43,105 bases of DNA, from positions 1 through 43,105 of the IMG/VR virus record IMGVR_UViG_3300037119_001971, one strand, 5' to 3'. A program made the translations under genes and the position numbers. Positions 15,708 through 24,478 of the stretch are shown piece after piece; positions within the stretch are counted from its first letter, which is position 1; every line of letters begins with the position of its first letter. Under the pieces are notes generated by a model. That model made no database searches, had not been told where the DNA came from, and worked only from the letters and a program-made list of their open reading frames with translations. The stretch is from a virus.

Positions 15708-16265
15708 TCAGACGTAGGAGAAGGCACCGGCGGTGGTGGCTGAAGTGGCGACATCGGCACTGACACAACGGGACTGGGGGACCCAGGCGCTCCACGACGA
15801 GCCGCCGGCCACGGCCTGGAAGTCCAGGAACACCCGGTCCGGTGGCGCCAGGCGCAGCACACTGGTGGAGCCCGGTTGGTAGCGGTAGTCCTCGGGGTGG
15901 GTCTGGTAGGGGTGCAGCCACTGCAGGACGTGGGTGCCCGTCGTCGTGCGGCTGGCGCCGTCGGAGATGGAGTAGAGCCCGTCGCTGGTGCGCACCCGCC
16001 AGGTGTGGCCCACCGAGGCCAACTGGCTGAACGGCGAGTAGATGATCAGTGCGTCCTGGCCCCAGAAGCCACCGTAGGTGTAGGCATAGTTGGTGAAGCT
16101 GGTCTGGTTCAGTGGGACAAGCGCATAGATGGGGATCCACGGCTGCCAGTTGTCGCCCCGGTCGATGACGCCCTGGAGGCGGTCGAGCTTCTGCTCGATG
16201 GTGCGCAGCCGCTGGTACAGCTCCTGGTCCGGTGAGGCTGCTGGCCTGGTGTCGTAATCGGGCAT
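15708..16265 (-). CDS. Tail-tip protein, unknown
   Basis: 185 aa; ATG one base after the upstream stop (TGACATG). The N-terminal helix ELYQRLRTIEQKLDRLQGVIDR is a likely coiled coil that could trimerise the protein. The remainder is rich in aromatic residues and beta-like (YAYTYGGFWGQDALIIYSPFSQLASVGHTWRVRTSDG). A coiled coil plus a beta domain beside the hub gene suggests an accessory tip or fibre protein (inference). Confidence 0.75.
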   Translation of the reverse strand: MPDYDTRPAASPDQELYQRLRTIEQKLDRLQGVIDRGDNWQPWIPIYALVPLNQTSFTNYAYTYGGFWGQDALIIYSPFSQLASVGHTWRVRTSDGLYSISDGASRTTTGTHVLQWLHPYQTHPEDYRYQPGSTSVLRLAPPDRVFLDFQAVAGGSSWSAWVPQSRCVSADVATSATTAGAFSYV

Positions 16266-16266
16266 G

Positions 16267-17517
16267 TCAGTAGTCCGGCACGAAGAAGTCGGCCGAGCAC
16301 ACCTCGTCGCCTGCGTCGACCTCGATGGACCAGGAAGCCACTTCCATCTCCTTGTTCGCCTGCAGGAGCGGCTGCAGGAAGCTGTCCCGCACCGTTGGCT
16401 TGAGCCTGGTGCCTGGGCGCACCACGTTGAAGGGGAGCGCTCCGCCGTACTCAGAGGCCGTCCAGGACACTCTCAGGGTCACGATCGGGTAGCTGGTGCG
16501 CTTCCAGCCCGCCGTGGCCCGGTTCACCGCCTGGTCGTTACGTCGCACGCTCTGGTCGGACTCGATGAAGGCCTGCAGCGGCGCCCGTTCAGCAGGGTGG
16601 GTCGTGCCGGGGCCTCGGTACACCGCCCGCTGCTGAGACGTCCCCTGGCCGTAGCCGGCGACCACGTACTCGTTGGCGAGCTGACTGGCGTCGACCACCC
16701 AGTCGGCTGAGTGCAGAGTGCGGATGGTGCCCTGCCCGGCGTCGAGCTGATAGTTAGCCAGCTCGGGGTTCGGGTAGTAGTAGGCGTAGGGGCTGACCAT
16801 GACCACTCGGGGCTGGGGCGGGATGTTGGCGTTGGTGACGTACTCCACCCACCATTGGAACTGGAAGCCGTTGCCGCCGATCATGGAGAGCTGGGCGATG
16901 GCATCGGACAGCATCACGTTCTCGTACTGCTGGAGGCGGAAGGCCACGCTCTTGCCCAGCGTCGAGCTGTAGCCCGAGCCCACCGAGGTGTAGCGGCGGA
17001 GGTCCAGCACGTGCTGCAGGGCGGCGTAGCCGTTGCCTGTCGAGCGCCCGTACCAGGCGGAGTGCAGGGCGTTGACGATGGTGAATATATCGGCAGACGA
17101 TGTGGCGTAGGTGGTGGAGATCAGCGCCTTCTCGAAGAGATGGGTGAAGTCCTTGCACTGCACGGTGATGGAGTCGGAGCCCGCTGCGCCCCGGTAGGCG
17201 ACGACAGGGCCGGAGAAGAGCGCCACGCCGAAGCGGTACACCGTGATGATGGTGAACATCGGCGCCAGGGTGGCGGCGCCCTGGGTGTAGTAGTTGCCGA
17301 TGAGCACAGGGAAGCCACGGCTGTCCGTGCGGGGCATCTCGAACTCAAGCTCTGACGTCTGGCTCAGACGGTTGGTCAAGCGCAGACGGGCGATGGGCAG
17401 GTCTGCTCCGTAGACGCCGGCTGTGGCGTCCCAGACCATGTCCCAGGAGCTGCTGGCGTTGACGTCGGGCACCGAGGCCCGGACGGTGTAGGCGTGGAGC
17501 CTGGCTGGTTCGACCAC
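16267..17517 (-). CDS. Minor tail protein, probable baseplate-hub/tail-associated type
   Basis: 416 aa from GTG 17517 with Shine-Dalgarno GAGGAG. The sequence (ARLRLTNRLSQTSELEFEMPRTDSRG, then FGVALFSGPVVAYRGAAGSDSITVQCKDFTHLFEKALI) matches the style of hub proteins (gp27-like) in siphoviruses: a beta-barrel domain, then an alpha/beta domain and a final domain (GTRLKPTVRDSFLQPLLQANKEMEVASWSIEVDAGDEV). Its place two genes after the tape measure and next to the distal-tail protein supports this. Confidence 0.75.
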   Translation of the reverse strand: MVEPARLHAYTVRASVPDVNASSSWDMVWDATAGVYGADLPIARLRLTNRLSQTSELEFEMPRTDSRGFPVLIGNYYTQGAATLAPMFTIITVYRFGVALFSGPVVAYRGAAGSDSITVQCKDFTHLFEKALISTTYATSSADIFTIVNALHSAWYGRSTGNGYAALQHVLDLRRYTSVGSGYSSTLGKSVAFRLQQYENVMLSDAIAQLSMIGGNGFQFQWWVEYVTNANIPPQPRVVMVSPYAYYYPNPELANYQLDAGQGTIRTLHSADWVVDASQLANEYVVAGYGQGTSQQRAVYRGPGTTHPAERAPLQAFIESDQSVRRNDQAVNRATAGWKRTSYPIVTLRVSWTASEYGGALPFNVVRPGTRLKPTVRDSFLQPLLQANKEMEVASWSIEVDAGDEVCSADFFVPDY

Positions 17518-17530
17518 TGTGGGGCACTCC

Positions 17531-18409
17531 TCAGATGTTGCACTTGCGGAAGGTCAACACGGTGGTGATCGAAGTAGCGGTCCCACCGGTGCGACTGAAG
17601 CGGATGAGCGTCGTTGCCGGGTCCTGCCAGGCGGACAGGTCGAACCACACGTTGGTGTAGGCCATCCAGAAGTCGACGAGGATGGGGTCGGTGTCGTTGG
17701 CGTTGCGCCAGATGGCCGTGCGTTTGCGGCTGTCGAGCACCAGTTCTCGTGGCTGGTCGAGTGTCTGGGCGTACGTCACCGTGGGCGTGGCATTGAATAT
17801 CTGCACGGCGCTGTTGGCGGTGAGCCCGGTGATAGTGCCGTTGTTGGGCGTGATGACGGCCTGCCAGGGGCTCGGGGCCGAGGCCGTCTCCAGAGAGCTG
17901 TCGTGGGCCATGGTCAAGCTGTTGAGCGTCCAGTTGACGGCCGAGCTGGTGACGGTGACGGTCGTGTTGGAGTAGTACCGGGGGTCGAGCGCTTCCCAGC
18001 GGCACTCCACCCAGGCGAAGAAGTGGGCGGTGTCTAGCCGCACCACCTCCATGCCTCGGGGCCGCCCGAAGTACGTGAAGGTCTCGGAGCCGATCTGGAA
18101 GCACAGCTCCTTCTCCGTAGCAGACGGTGACAGGTCGTAGCTCAGCGCCTGGATCTTGGCCATGAGCTGCGCCATGGTCGTGCCGGTGATGAACACGGTC
18201 CACTTGAGCTTGCGGGTGCCGATGGTGTCGAAGCCGCCCGAGGCGCCCCAGTCCCACAGGTACGGCGTCGAGCGGTCGTTGAACGTGGGGGCGGTGAAGG
18301 GGTTCCAGTCCTGCAGGACCATGCCGTCGAAGTAGCCGCTGTTCTTGCCCAAGATGGTGGTGAGGGAGAGCTGGATCTCGCCGTCGGTCGAGAGCAGGTT
18401 GAACGGCAT
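17531..18409 (-). CDS. Distal tail protein (Dit-like)
   Basis: 292 aa; ATG overlaps the tape-measure stop (TGATG). An N-terminal beta domain (WNPFTAPTFNDRSTPYLWDWGASGGFDTIGTRKLKWTVFITGTTMAQLMAKIQAL) is followed by EKELCFQIGSETFTYFGRPRGMEV and a C-terminal beta-sandwich with a ligand-binding look (TVTYAQTLDQPRELVLDSRKRTAIW). The gene right after the tape measure in siphoviruses normally encodes the distal tail ring joining tube to hub. Confidence 0.8.
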   Translation of the reverse strand: MPFNLLSTDGEIQLSLTTILGKNSGYFDGMVLQDWNPFTAPTFNDRSTPYLWDWGASGGFDTIGTRKLKWTVFITGTTMAQLMAKIQALSYDLSPSATEKELCFQIGSETFTYFGRPRGMEVVRLDTAHFFAWVECRWEALDPRYYSNTTVTVTSSAVNWTLNSLTMAHDSSLETASAPSPWQAVITPNNGTITGLTANSAVQIFNATPTVTYAQTLDQPRELVLDSRKRTAIWRNANDTDPILVDFWMAYTNVWFDLSAWQDPATTLIRFSRTGGTATSITTVLTFRKCNI

Positions 18410-21400
18410 CAGCTCCAGCCTTCTTCGGTCTGGCCGTTGGTGCCGGCCCCGGCGCCGAAGCCTCGTGCTGCCCGCCACAGGGCCTCGTCGAACCACTGGC
18501 GGGGCGGTTCCCGGGGGATCACCGTCATGTTGCCGATGGTGACGCTGCTCCCACCGCCGCCCACGACACCGCCGGCCTGTCCGCTGAAGCCCATGTTGTG
18601 CAGTGCCCGCACCTGTTCGCCGGTGAAGACGAACTCGTTCTGGCCAGAGGCGTTCATCACGTTGGTCATCCCCGGGGTGAGCACACCGCCGGAGTCCATG
18701 ACCCGCACACCGCCACCAGCGCCCCAAATCTTCAGCAGGACGTCTGGTGCGTTGCGGGCCAGTGCGTTCTGGTACTCCATGGCGGAGCCCTGCTGCTGCA
18801 ACTGACTGGTGATCTGCTGCTCGACACCGAGGTCCCACGAGCGCAAGCCGTTCCACTGCTGCGCTTGGCCCACGGCGTTCTGGATGGCGGCATCGTTGAC
18901 CAACACGGTCATGGTGGTGTTGGCGATGGCGGGGACCTGTGCGAGCTTGACCTTGTACCAATCGAGCGCTGCGATGGCACCGTCGATGTAGACCTTGGAC
19001 TCGGTGTTGGTCTCGCTGGGGATCTGCTCCAACTGGCGGATGTAGTCCTGGATCTGAGGCTTCAGCTCGGGGTAGGTCTTCTCCAGCTCCTTCAGCTTCT
19101 CGGTCATGAACGCCGTCTGAGACGCTGCGTCTGCGCCGATCTCGCCGTTCTCCGCCAACGCCTTCGCTTCGGCCTGGATGGCCCGGACGGCGGCGATCAG
19201 CTCCTTGTTGGTGGAGCGCTTGATGTCCCGGACGTCCTTGCCCTCCAGGGCCGTGTTGGTCAGCAGGTCGACCTGGTCGTTGTAGGCGGAGTTGAGCCGG
19301 TCGATCTGCTCCTCCACGGCGTAGGTGGCTTCCTCTGCGGACAGGAACCGTCCGAGGGACTTGTCGATGGCGGCGTGGACGTCGGACAGCGTCTCTTCCA
19401 TCGTCTTGGCTGCACCGGACACGTTGTCCATGCCGGCGACGAGACCGGGGAGGGACGCTTTCAGCTCGTCGATCTTGTCGGCGGTGGCCCGTGCCATGTC
19501 GCCCACGCTGTTGCCGATGAGGCCCATGTCCGCCATGGCCTCCACCTCTTCACGGATGGTGGAGACGGACTTGATGATGGCGTCCTCCAGCAGACGCTGC
19601 TTGCGGTTCCATGTATCGGAAGACGATGCGTTCTGCTTGATGACAGCGGCGAGGTCTTCGCCGGCATCGGCCATGGCGTGGGAGGCGTTGGCGAAGCGGA
19701 TCTGCTTGCCCCACACCTCGTCCATGGCTTCACCGAAGAGCTTCAGCGGCGGGTTGTTCTTGTAGACGTCTGCGATGCGCTTGGCGGCGTCCTCGGCGTT
19801 CTTGGCCATCTGGTCGGCCTGGGTGTCCTTCTCAGGCTGCTTGGGGTAGAGGTTGCCACCCTGGCCCGCCTGGGTGATCACAGCGAGGTTCTGGGCCGCT
19901 GCAGCCGCCTCTGCGTTGGCCTGGGCGAGCTTGTCGACCTCTGTGGCCTTGGCCATGAGACTGAGCCCGAGCTTGTGCGCCGTAGGGATCGAGCTGTCCA
20001 TGAGCTTCTTGCCAAGCTCCCGCAGGCTCTTGGAGGCCTCGTTGGCCATGTTGGCCCCGAGGTTGGAGCCGGCGGCCTTGCCGAGGTTGCCCGCCGTGGA
20101 CACCAGCTCCCTGTTGGAGGAGATGACGGCGTTGAGCTGGTTCATGGCCGTCTGGCCGTACAGCAGCATGTCGGCCGGCAGCAGCTTCAGGATGTTCTGG
20201 AACTGCGTGCGCAGGCCCTCTGCGTCGATGATCTCGCCCTGGGAGATCGCCGCCCGAGCGCTGTCGATCATGCCCATCATCGCTGCGATGGCGGCCTGGG
20301 CTTCGTTCTTCTGAACGGTGCTCATGTTGGCCGAGCCCAAGATGGCCGTGGATAGGAAGTCGTAGGAGCCCTTCAGCTCATCGAGCGAGCCGATCTGGTT
20401 CTTGATGAGGTCGTCGGTCGCCTTCTGGGCCACGGCGGCTTCGTCCTTGAGCTTCTGCTGGTACTCGTCGGACTGCAGTGCCAGGGCGGCGTACTTCTCC
20501 TTGTTGTAGTTGACGATGTTGTCCGCCATGGTCTTCTGTTGACTAAGGGTGGCGATCATCTGCTTGGTCGCCTCTGGCCCCATCTGCACGGACTGGACCA
20601 TCAGGTCCTGCATGGCAGCGCCAAACTTCTCCGCCCCGCCCTTCAGCAGCTCGTCGATGAGGGACTGCGGTGCGCCGTAGGCCTTCAGCAGGTCGAGCCC
20701 GGCGAAGAACGCAGCGGTGCGTTGTAGCTGTCTGTCATAGAACGCCATGAGGTCGTCCCAGCCCTCGACCTCCTTGTCCAGCATGGCGTGGCCGATGGAG
20801 GTGAAGTCCTCCGCCCAGGCGTCCACCTGTTGGTTGATCTGAGCGAGGCTGTCCTCCAGCGCCTTGGTCATGCCGGGGGTGAGACGGCTGAAGGTGCCCT
20901 CCTGCACGCCGAAGTTGCCCACCGCCCGAGAGATGGCCTCTTGGGAGCCCTTCAGTTCCTCCACCAACTTGGCCGTGTCAGAACGCAGCGACTGGGTGCC
21001 ATCCTTCAGGTCGGAGACGATCTCCTCGAAGAAGCCCTCTGTGGCCTTCTGGATGGCCTCGATCTCGACGCCCTTGCTCCAACCTTCCCATGCCTGGCTG
21101 ATCTGAGCGAAGGGGTTGAGGTTGCCTTGGAGGATGTTCTTCATCCCCTGACCGCCAGGGATGATCGACCCAAAGATGTCCATGGCCCGCACGAAGCGGT
21201 TGTTGGTGTTGTCGATCAGGTTGACGGAGTCGTTGTACTCCTTGGTGCTGGCACTCAGTTCCAGGATGCGTTCCCGCATCACCGAGGAGACCTTCTTGAG
21301 CCCGCCCTCGGCCTTGGCGCCGGCGAAGAGTTGCTCGGTCTTCTTCTGCACGTCGGCCTGGTACTGCGCCATCTTCTGCATGGCGAAGGCGATGGCCATG

Positions 21401-23259
21401 GCAGCCACGGCGTAGACGCCTGCCATGATCGCTGCCGTCTTGAAACGGGTGGCAGTCTGGGACAGGAACCCGTTGAAGGCGTCGGTCTCACCGTTGAGGC
21501 GTCGCATGGTGCGGCTGATGCCGTCGAGCGCCGCCATGACACCGGCCGTCTTGAAGCCAGAGATGAGCGTCCCGATGAACACCTTGGCGGCGAGTGCCAA
21601 CGACAGGATGGCGAACCGTGCCGTTTCGGTACCGCCCACGAGCTGCAGCAGCCAACGGGTGAACTGGGCCAGCGGCGAAGCCAACAAGACCTGGCCCACG
21701 AACTTGATGACGGAGATGAAGGCCCGCAGCGCCGGCACGACGGTGTTGATGACCAACACGGCGAAGGTGGAGTACAGCTCGATCTGGCGGGCGATGAAGT
21801 GGGCGGCGTTGCCGAAGGCGTCGCCACTACCGCCGATGGCCTGGGTGACGCTCTGCAATGCGGGGATGAGCGCACCAGCAATGCGCTGCGCCGCCTCGTA
21901 GAGGGCGACGACAACTTCCCAGACGCCCTTGCGCAGCTTCTCATTCGAGATGATGAAGCCGGCGATCGCCACCTGCCAACCCGTGAATGGGGCGATGATC
22001 TTGCCGATGATGGGGATCATCCCCAGGAACTTGGAGCCGATGCCGGCGGCGGCGGCCATGCCCACCTTGCCGAATTCCTGGACGACACCGATGACGCTCT
22101 CGATCTTCATCAAGAACGGGGTGAGGTCGGCGCCCTCGATGAATGCCGTGAAGGACGTGGCCGCCCTTGCCAATGCGGCAGCGATCACCGTGGCCTGACG
22201 CTGGATCCAGTCGCCCAGTGGGCCTTCCTCGATCAGCGCACGGATGGCCTTGAGGAAGTTGTTGACGGCGAAGATGGACTTGGTGAAGACGGGCAGGAGA
22301 GCGTCACCAAGCGCCACCCTGACGTCGTCGATGAGACGGGGCATCGAGCTGAGCTGTTTGCCCGCCGTCTGCATGGCGGAGTCGTAGGCCCCAGCGACCT
22401 GGGGCGCCTGCTTCATCACCTCCATGAGGCGTGCTTGGAGCTTCTCCGCCTCGGTGAGGCTGTTGACCGCCTTGCCCATGGACTGGGCGGCCTTGGCGTA
22501 GGCGGTCTCGAAGGACACGTTGAGCCCGGCCACACGCAGCACGTCTGTCTGGCCCGTGGTGATGCCCCAGGTGATGCGCTGGAAGGACTCGGTGCTGTTG
22601 GTGCCGCCGATGACGGCCAGGTCCTGGGCGAGCTTGGACAGCTCCTTGATGCGGTCGAGCGGCAGGCCCGTCTTCAGGAAGTCGGTGATGCCTCGGGCAC
22701 TGGCCGCCGCCTCGATGCCGCTGACCCTCAGCTCCTCCACCTGGTCCCGCAGGAAGCCGATGGAATAGCCGCTGTTCTTGCCCATGGTGGCCAGCACCCG
22801 GTCGAGCGTCTCGACCTCGGCAGAGGCCCGTACCGCCTCCATGGCGAAGGCCTTGAGCCGGGCCACGCCCTCGGTGATGAGCGCCAGGGAGGCACCGACG
22901 CCCACCAGGTTGGTCAACTGCTTGGACAGGTCGCTGGTATTGCCGGCTTCCTTGTTGAACGCTGCCACCGAGCGGGTGGCGCCGGCCATCTCGTTCTTGT
23001 ACTGCCTGACGGCTTGCTGGTGCACGAGGTACTGCTTGGCGTTACCACCGAGCTTGTCGGTGACCCGGCCGATCTCCTCACGGAACATGCGGATGCCCGT
23101 GATTGTCTCATTGGCCGTCTTGCCGAACGCCACCGTGGACTTGGTGACGGTACGGAGGGTCTCGTTGTTCTTGAGGTTGGCCGCAGAGACCTGGGCCACG
23201 CCCTTGAGGTGGCCGGCGACGTCGGCAACGAACTTGGAAGTTACGGTCCCGATCTGCAC
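18409..23259 (-). CDS. Tape measure protein
   Basis: 1616 aa from GTG 23259, 13 bases after the stop of the G-T frameshift frame. Long helical regions (SKLAQDLAVIGGTNSTESFQ; LLQLVGGTETARFAILSLALAAK), several hydrophobic stretches in the middle third (FKTAAIMAGVYAVAAMAIAFAM) and a Gly-rich C-terminus are typical. Position after the chaperones and before the distal-tail gene is diagnostic. Using the usual 0.15 nm per residue, the length predicts a tail of roughly 240 nm. No peptidase or lysozyme domain was recognised within it. Confidence 0.95.
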   Translation of the reverse strand: MQIGTVTSKFVADVAGHLKGVAQVSAANLKNNETLRTVTKSTVAFGKTANETITGIRMFREEIGRVTDKLGGNAKQYLVHQQAVRQYKNEMAGATRSVAAFNKEAGNTSDLSKQLTNLVGVGASLALITEGVARLKAFAMEAVRASAEVETLDRVLATMGKNSGYSIGFLRDQVEELRVSGIEAAASARGITDFLKTGLPLDRIKELSKLAQDLAVIGGTNSTESFQRITWGITTGQTDVLRVAGLNVSFETAYAKAAQSMGKAVNSLTEAEKLQARLMEVMKQAPQVAGAYDSAMQTAGKQLSSMPRLIDDVRVALGDALLPVFTKSIFAVNNFLKAIRALIEEGPLGDWIQRQATVIAAALARAATSFTAFIEGADLTPFLMKIESVIGVVQEFGKVGMAAAAGIGSKFLGMIPIIGKIIAPFTGWQVAIAGFIISNEKLRKGVWEVVVALYEAAQRIAGALIPALQSVTQAIGGSGDAFGNAAHFIARQIELYSTFAVLVINTVVPALRAFISVIKFVGQVLLASPLAQFTRWLLQLVGGTETARFAILSLALAAKVFIGTLISGFKTAGVMAALDGISRTMRRLNGETDAFNGFLSQTATRFKTAAIMAGVYAVAAMAIAFAMQKMAQYQADVQKKTEQLFAGAKAEGGLKKVSSVMRERILELSASTKEYNDSVNLIDNTNNRFVRAMDIFGSIIPGGQGMKNILQGNLNPFAQISQAWEGWSKGVEIEAIQKATEGFFEEIVSDLKDGTQSLRSDTAKLVEELKGSQEAISRAVGNFGVQEGTFSRLTPGMTKALEDSLAQINQQVDAWAEDFTSIGHAMLDKEVEGWDDLMAFYDRQLQRTAAFFAGLDLLKAYGAPQSLIDELLKGGAEKFGAAMQDLMVQSVQMGPEATKQMIATLSQQKTMADNIVNYNKEKYAALALQSDEYQQKLKDEAAVAQKATDDLIKNQIGSLDELKGSYDFLSTAILGSANMSTVQKNEAQAAIAAMMGMIDSARAAISQGEIIDAEGLRTQFQNILKLLPADMLLYGQTAMNQLNAVISSNRELVSTAGNLGKAAGSNLGANMANEASKSLRELGKKLMDSSIPTAHKLGLSLMAKATEVDKLAQANAEAAAAAQNLAVITQAGQGGNLYPKQPEKDTQADQMAKNAEDAAKRIADVYKNNPPLKLFGEAMDEVWGKQIRFANASHAMADAGEDLAAVIKQNASSSDTWNRKQRLLEDAIIKSVSTIREEVEAMADMGLIGNSVGDMARATADKIDELKASLPGLVAGMDNVSGAAKTMEETLSDVHAAIDKSLGRFLSAEEATYAVEEQIDRLNSAYNDQVDLLTNTALEGKDVRDIKRSTNKELIAAVRAIQAEAKALAENGEIGADAASQTAFMTEKLKELEKTYPELKPQIQDYIRQLEQIPSETNTESKVYIDGAIAALDWYKVKLAQVPAIANTTMTVLVNDAAIQNAVGQAQQWNGLRSWDLGVEQQITSQLQQQGSAMEYQNALARNAPDVLLKIWGAGGGVRVMDSGGVLTPGMTNVMNASGQNEFVFTGEQVRALHNMGFSGQAGGVVGGGGSSVTIGNMTVIPREPPRQWFDEALWRAARGFGAGAGTNGQTEEGWS
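21623..21639 (+). repeat. Degenerate family-2 palindrome
   Basis: GTTTCGGTACCGCCCAC, two mismatches from the consensus, inside the tape-measure gene and in the opposite orientation to the others. Possibly chance. Confidence 0.2.
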
Positions 23260-23272
23260 GCCGGCCCTACCC

Positions 23273-23913
23273 TCATCGTTGGCCCATCATCGAGCCTGCG
23301 CCCTCACCTCTGAACTTCGTGCGGGCCTGGCTCTTGGCCTTGAGCCGCATCTCTTCGTTCTCTTCGTAGCGGAGCCTGGCGAGCGCTCTCCACCATGGGA
23401 TCTCGTAGGAGGGGATCCGCTCCATCAATTCGGAGACCGGCATGCCGAACTGCCATGCCAGTTCCATGAGGAGGCGGAACTCGCCGTCCTCCCTCAGACG
23501 TTTCCCGCTACTTCTTCCTCGTTGGTGTTGATGCCGGACAGCTCCTGGGCGGCGTCGATGATGCGTTGCACACCACCGGCGTCGTACTGCAGCACGTCCT
23601 CCACCGACTCGAAGATGCGCTCCCCGGTGTCGGGGTCGAAGGTGGACATGTAGGGCAGCAGGGGCCACACCGTGTTCCAGTTCACCGTGCGGATGGCCCC
23701 ATCGGTGGCCACGTCCCCGGCAATGGCTTGCATGTACTGCGCCCGGTCCACCCCGAGCAGCGAGCGCACCTCGAAGGTCATCGGCTCGCCGTCTTCGTCG
23801 GTGAACTCGGGCACGGTGACAAGCTCCTTGCGGGTCTTGCCCCGGTTGAGCTTCATCATCTCCCGGCGGGACTGCCGGTTCAACGTGTTGATAGCGCCGT
23901 CTTGGACACTCAT
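23273..23913 (-). CDS. Tail assembly chaperone G-T (made by -1 frameshift)
   Basis: Ribosomes that slip at GGGAAAC (23500-23506) leave the G frame and enter a second open frame that starts CGT CTG AGG (RLREDGEFRLLMELAWQFGMPVSELMERIPSYEIPWWRAL), ending at 23273. The fusion is 138 residues of G plus 75 of T, about 213 aa. The T part is helical and basic at the end (MRLKAKSQARTKFRGEG). In lambda and most siphoviruses G and G-T coat the tape measure and recruit tail-tube subunits. There is no independent start for the T frame in a sensible place, which supports frameshifting. Confidence 0.85.
23494..23913 (-). CDS. Tail assembly chaperone G
   Basis: 139 aa; ATG 23913 with Shine-Dalgarno AGGAG eight bases upstream. 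Acidic and helical with VPEFTDEDGEPMTFEVRSLLGVDRAQYMQAIAGD and a C-terminus LSGINTNEEEVAGNV. The stop lies only a few bases beyond the slippery heptamer, as expected for the short product of a G/G-T pair. It lies between the tail-tube gene and the tape measure, the conserved position. Confidence 0.9.
   Translation of the reverse strand: MSVQDGAINTLNRQSRREMMKLNRGKTRKELVTVPEFTDEDGEPMTFEVRSLLGVDRAQYMQAIAGDVATDGAIRTVNWNTVWPLLPYMSTFDPDTGERIFESVEDVLQYDAGGVQRIIDAAQELSGINTNEEEVAGNV
23500..23506 (-). promoter_or_regulatory. Programmed -1 ribosomal frameshift site GGGAAAC
   Basis: On the minus strand the zero-frame codons (GC)G GGA AAC form the canonical X XXY YYZ heptamer. After slipping to GGG AAA the -1 frame stays open for 75 codons. 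The zero-frame TGA follows at 23496-23494. Confidence 0.9.
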
Positions 23914-23968
23914 CAGGGTCACTCCTGGTTGTAGTAGTTCTGTCGGTTCTGGCGGTTCTGTCAGAGGC

Positions 23969-24385
23969 TCACGGGTAGGCACCTCTGGTGACGGCACCTG
24001 TCACTTGGAAGTCTGCGCTCATGCCCACCATGTCCGTCACCGAGCCCGTGTCGGTGTAGTTGGTCAAGTAGCAGGCGCCGGTGTACTTGGGGTTGGTCGA
24101 CGTGGAGCCCACGGGGCCGTACTCGAAGTTGCGGGCGGTGGCGAAGCCCAAGATGCCGTTGAGCAAGGCGTCCACGGTGGGGTCGTACATGCCGCTGACG
24201 CTGAAGGTGGCGTTGATGAAGCCCACCACGTAGCTGCGGGTGGTCGAGCCGAACGCCGTGGTCTCAGGCGTGTCGACCTCTCGGGGGAAGTTCACCTCCT
24301 TGAGGGTGTTGGAGATGTCCGTCAGGACGGTGGCAGCGGACTCGACCTTGAAGATCGTTGCCCGCCCGTGTGCGAATGTCGGCAC
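23969..24385 (-). CDS. Major tail (tube) protein, short paralogue
   Basis: 138 aa, MPTFAHGRATIFKVESAATVLTDISNTLKEVNFPREVDTPETTAFGSTTRSYVVGF, then GSVTDMVGMSADFQVTG near the end. This pattern (LKEVNFP..vDTPETTAFGS, a long strand-loop, and a terminal beta-hairpin) is typical of siphovirus tail-tube proteins. It is immediately upstream of chaperone G. It shares 19 consecutive identical residues with the next gene upstream, so the two arose by duplication. A clear start is ATG 24385. Confidence 0.85.
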   Translation of the reverse strand: MPTFAHGRATIFKVESAATVLTDISNTLKEVNFPREVDTPETTAFGSTTRSYVVGFINATFSVSGMYDPTVDALLNGILGFATARNFEYGPVGSTSTNPKYTGACYLTNYTDTGSVTDMVGMSADFQVTGAVTRGAYP

Positions 24386-24462
24386 TGTGCCTCCAGAGGT
24401 TCACTGGGAACTGGGGGCACTGGGCCACTGCTCTCTGCCATTGTCACGGACGGGGGCGCTGC

Positions 24463-24476
24463 TTTGGGATCCCAAA
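24463..24476. repeat. Family-1 palindrome TTTGGG-AT-CCCAAA, site 5
   Basis: The only copy with a fully symmetric centre. It begins two bases after the stop of the 251-aa tail-tube gene, between the two tail-tube paralogues. Confidence 0.85.
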
Positions 24477-24478
24477 GA

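Noticed and set aside
20788-23313. Long open frame (about 840 codons) on the plus strand opposite the tape measure
   Set aside because: Antisense shadow of high third-position G+C. Composition (His/Leu/Gly/Asp-rich) is unnatural and the opposite strand is a certain gene.
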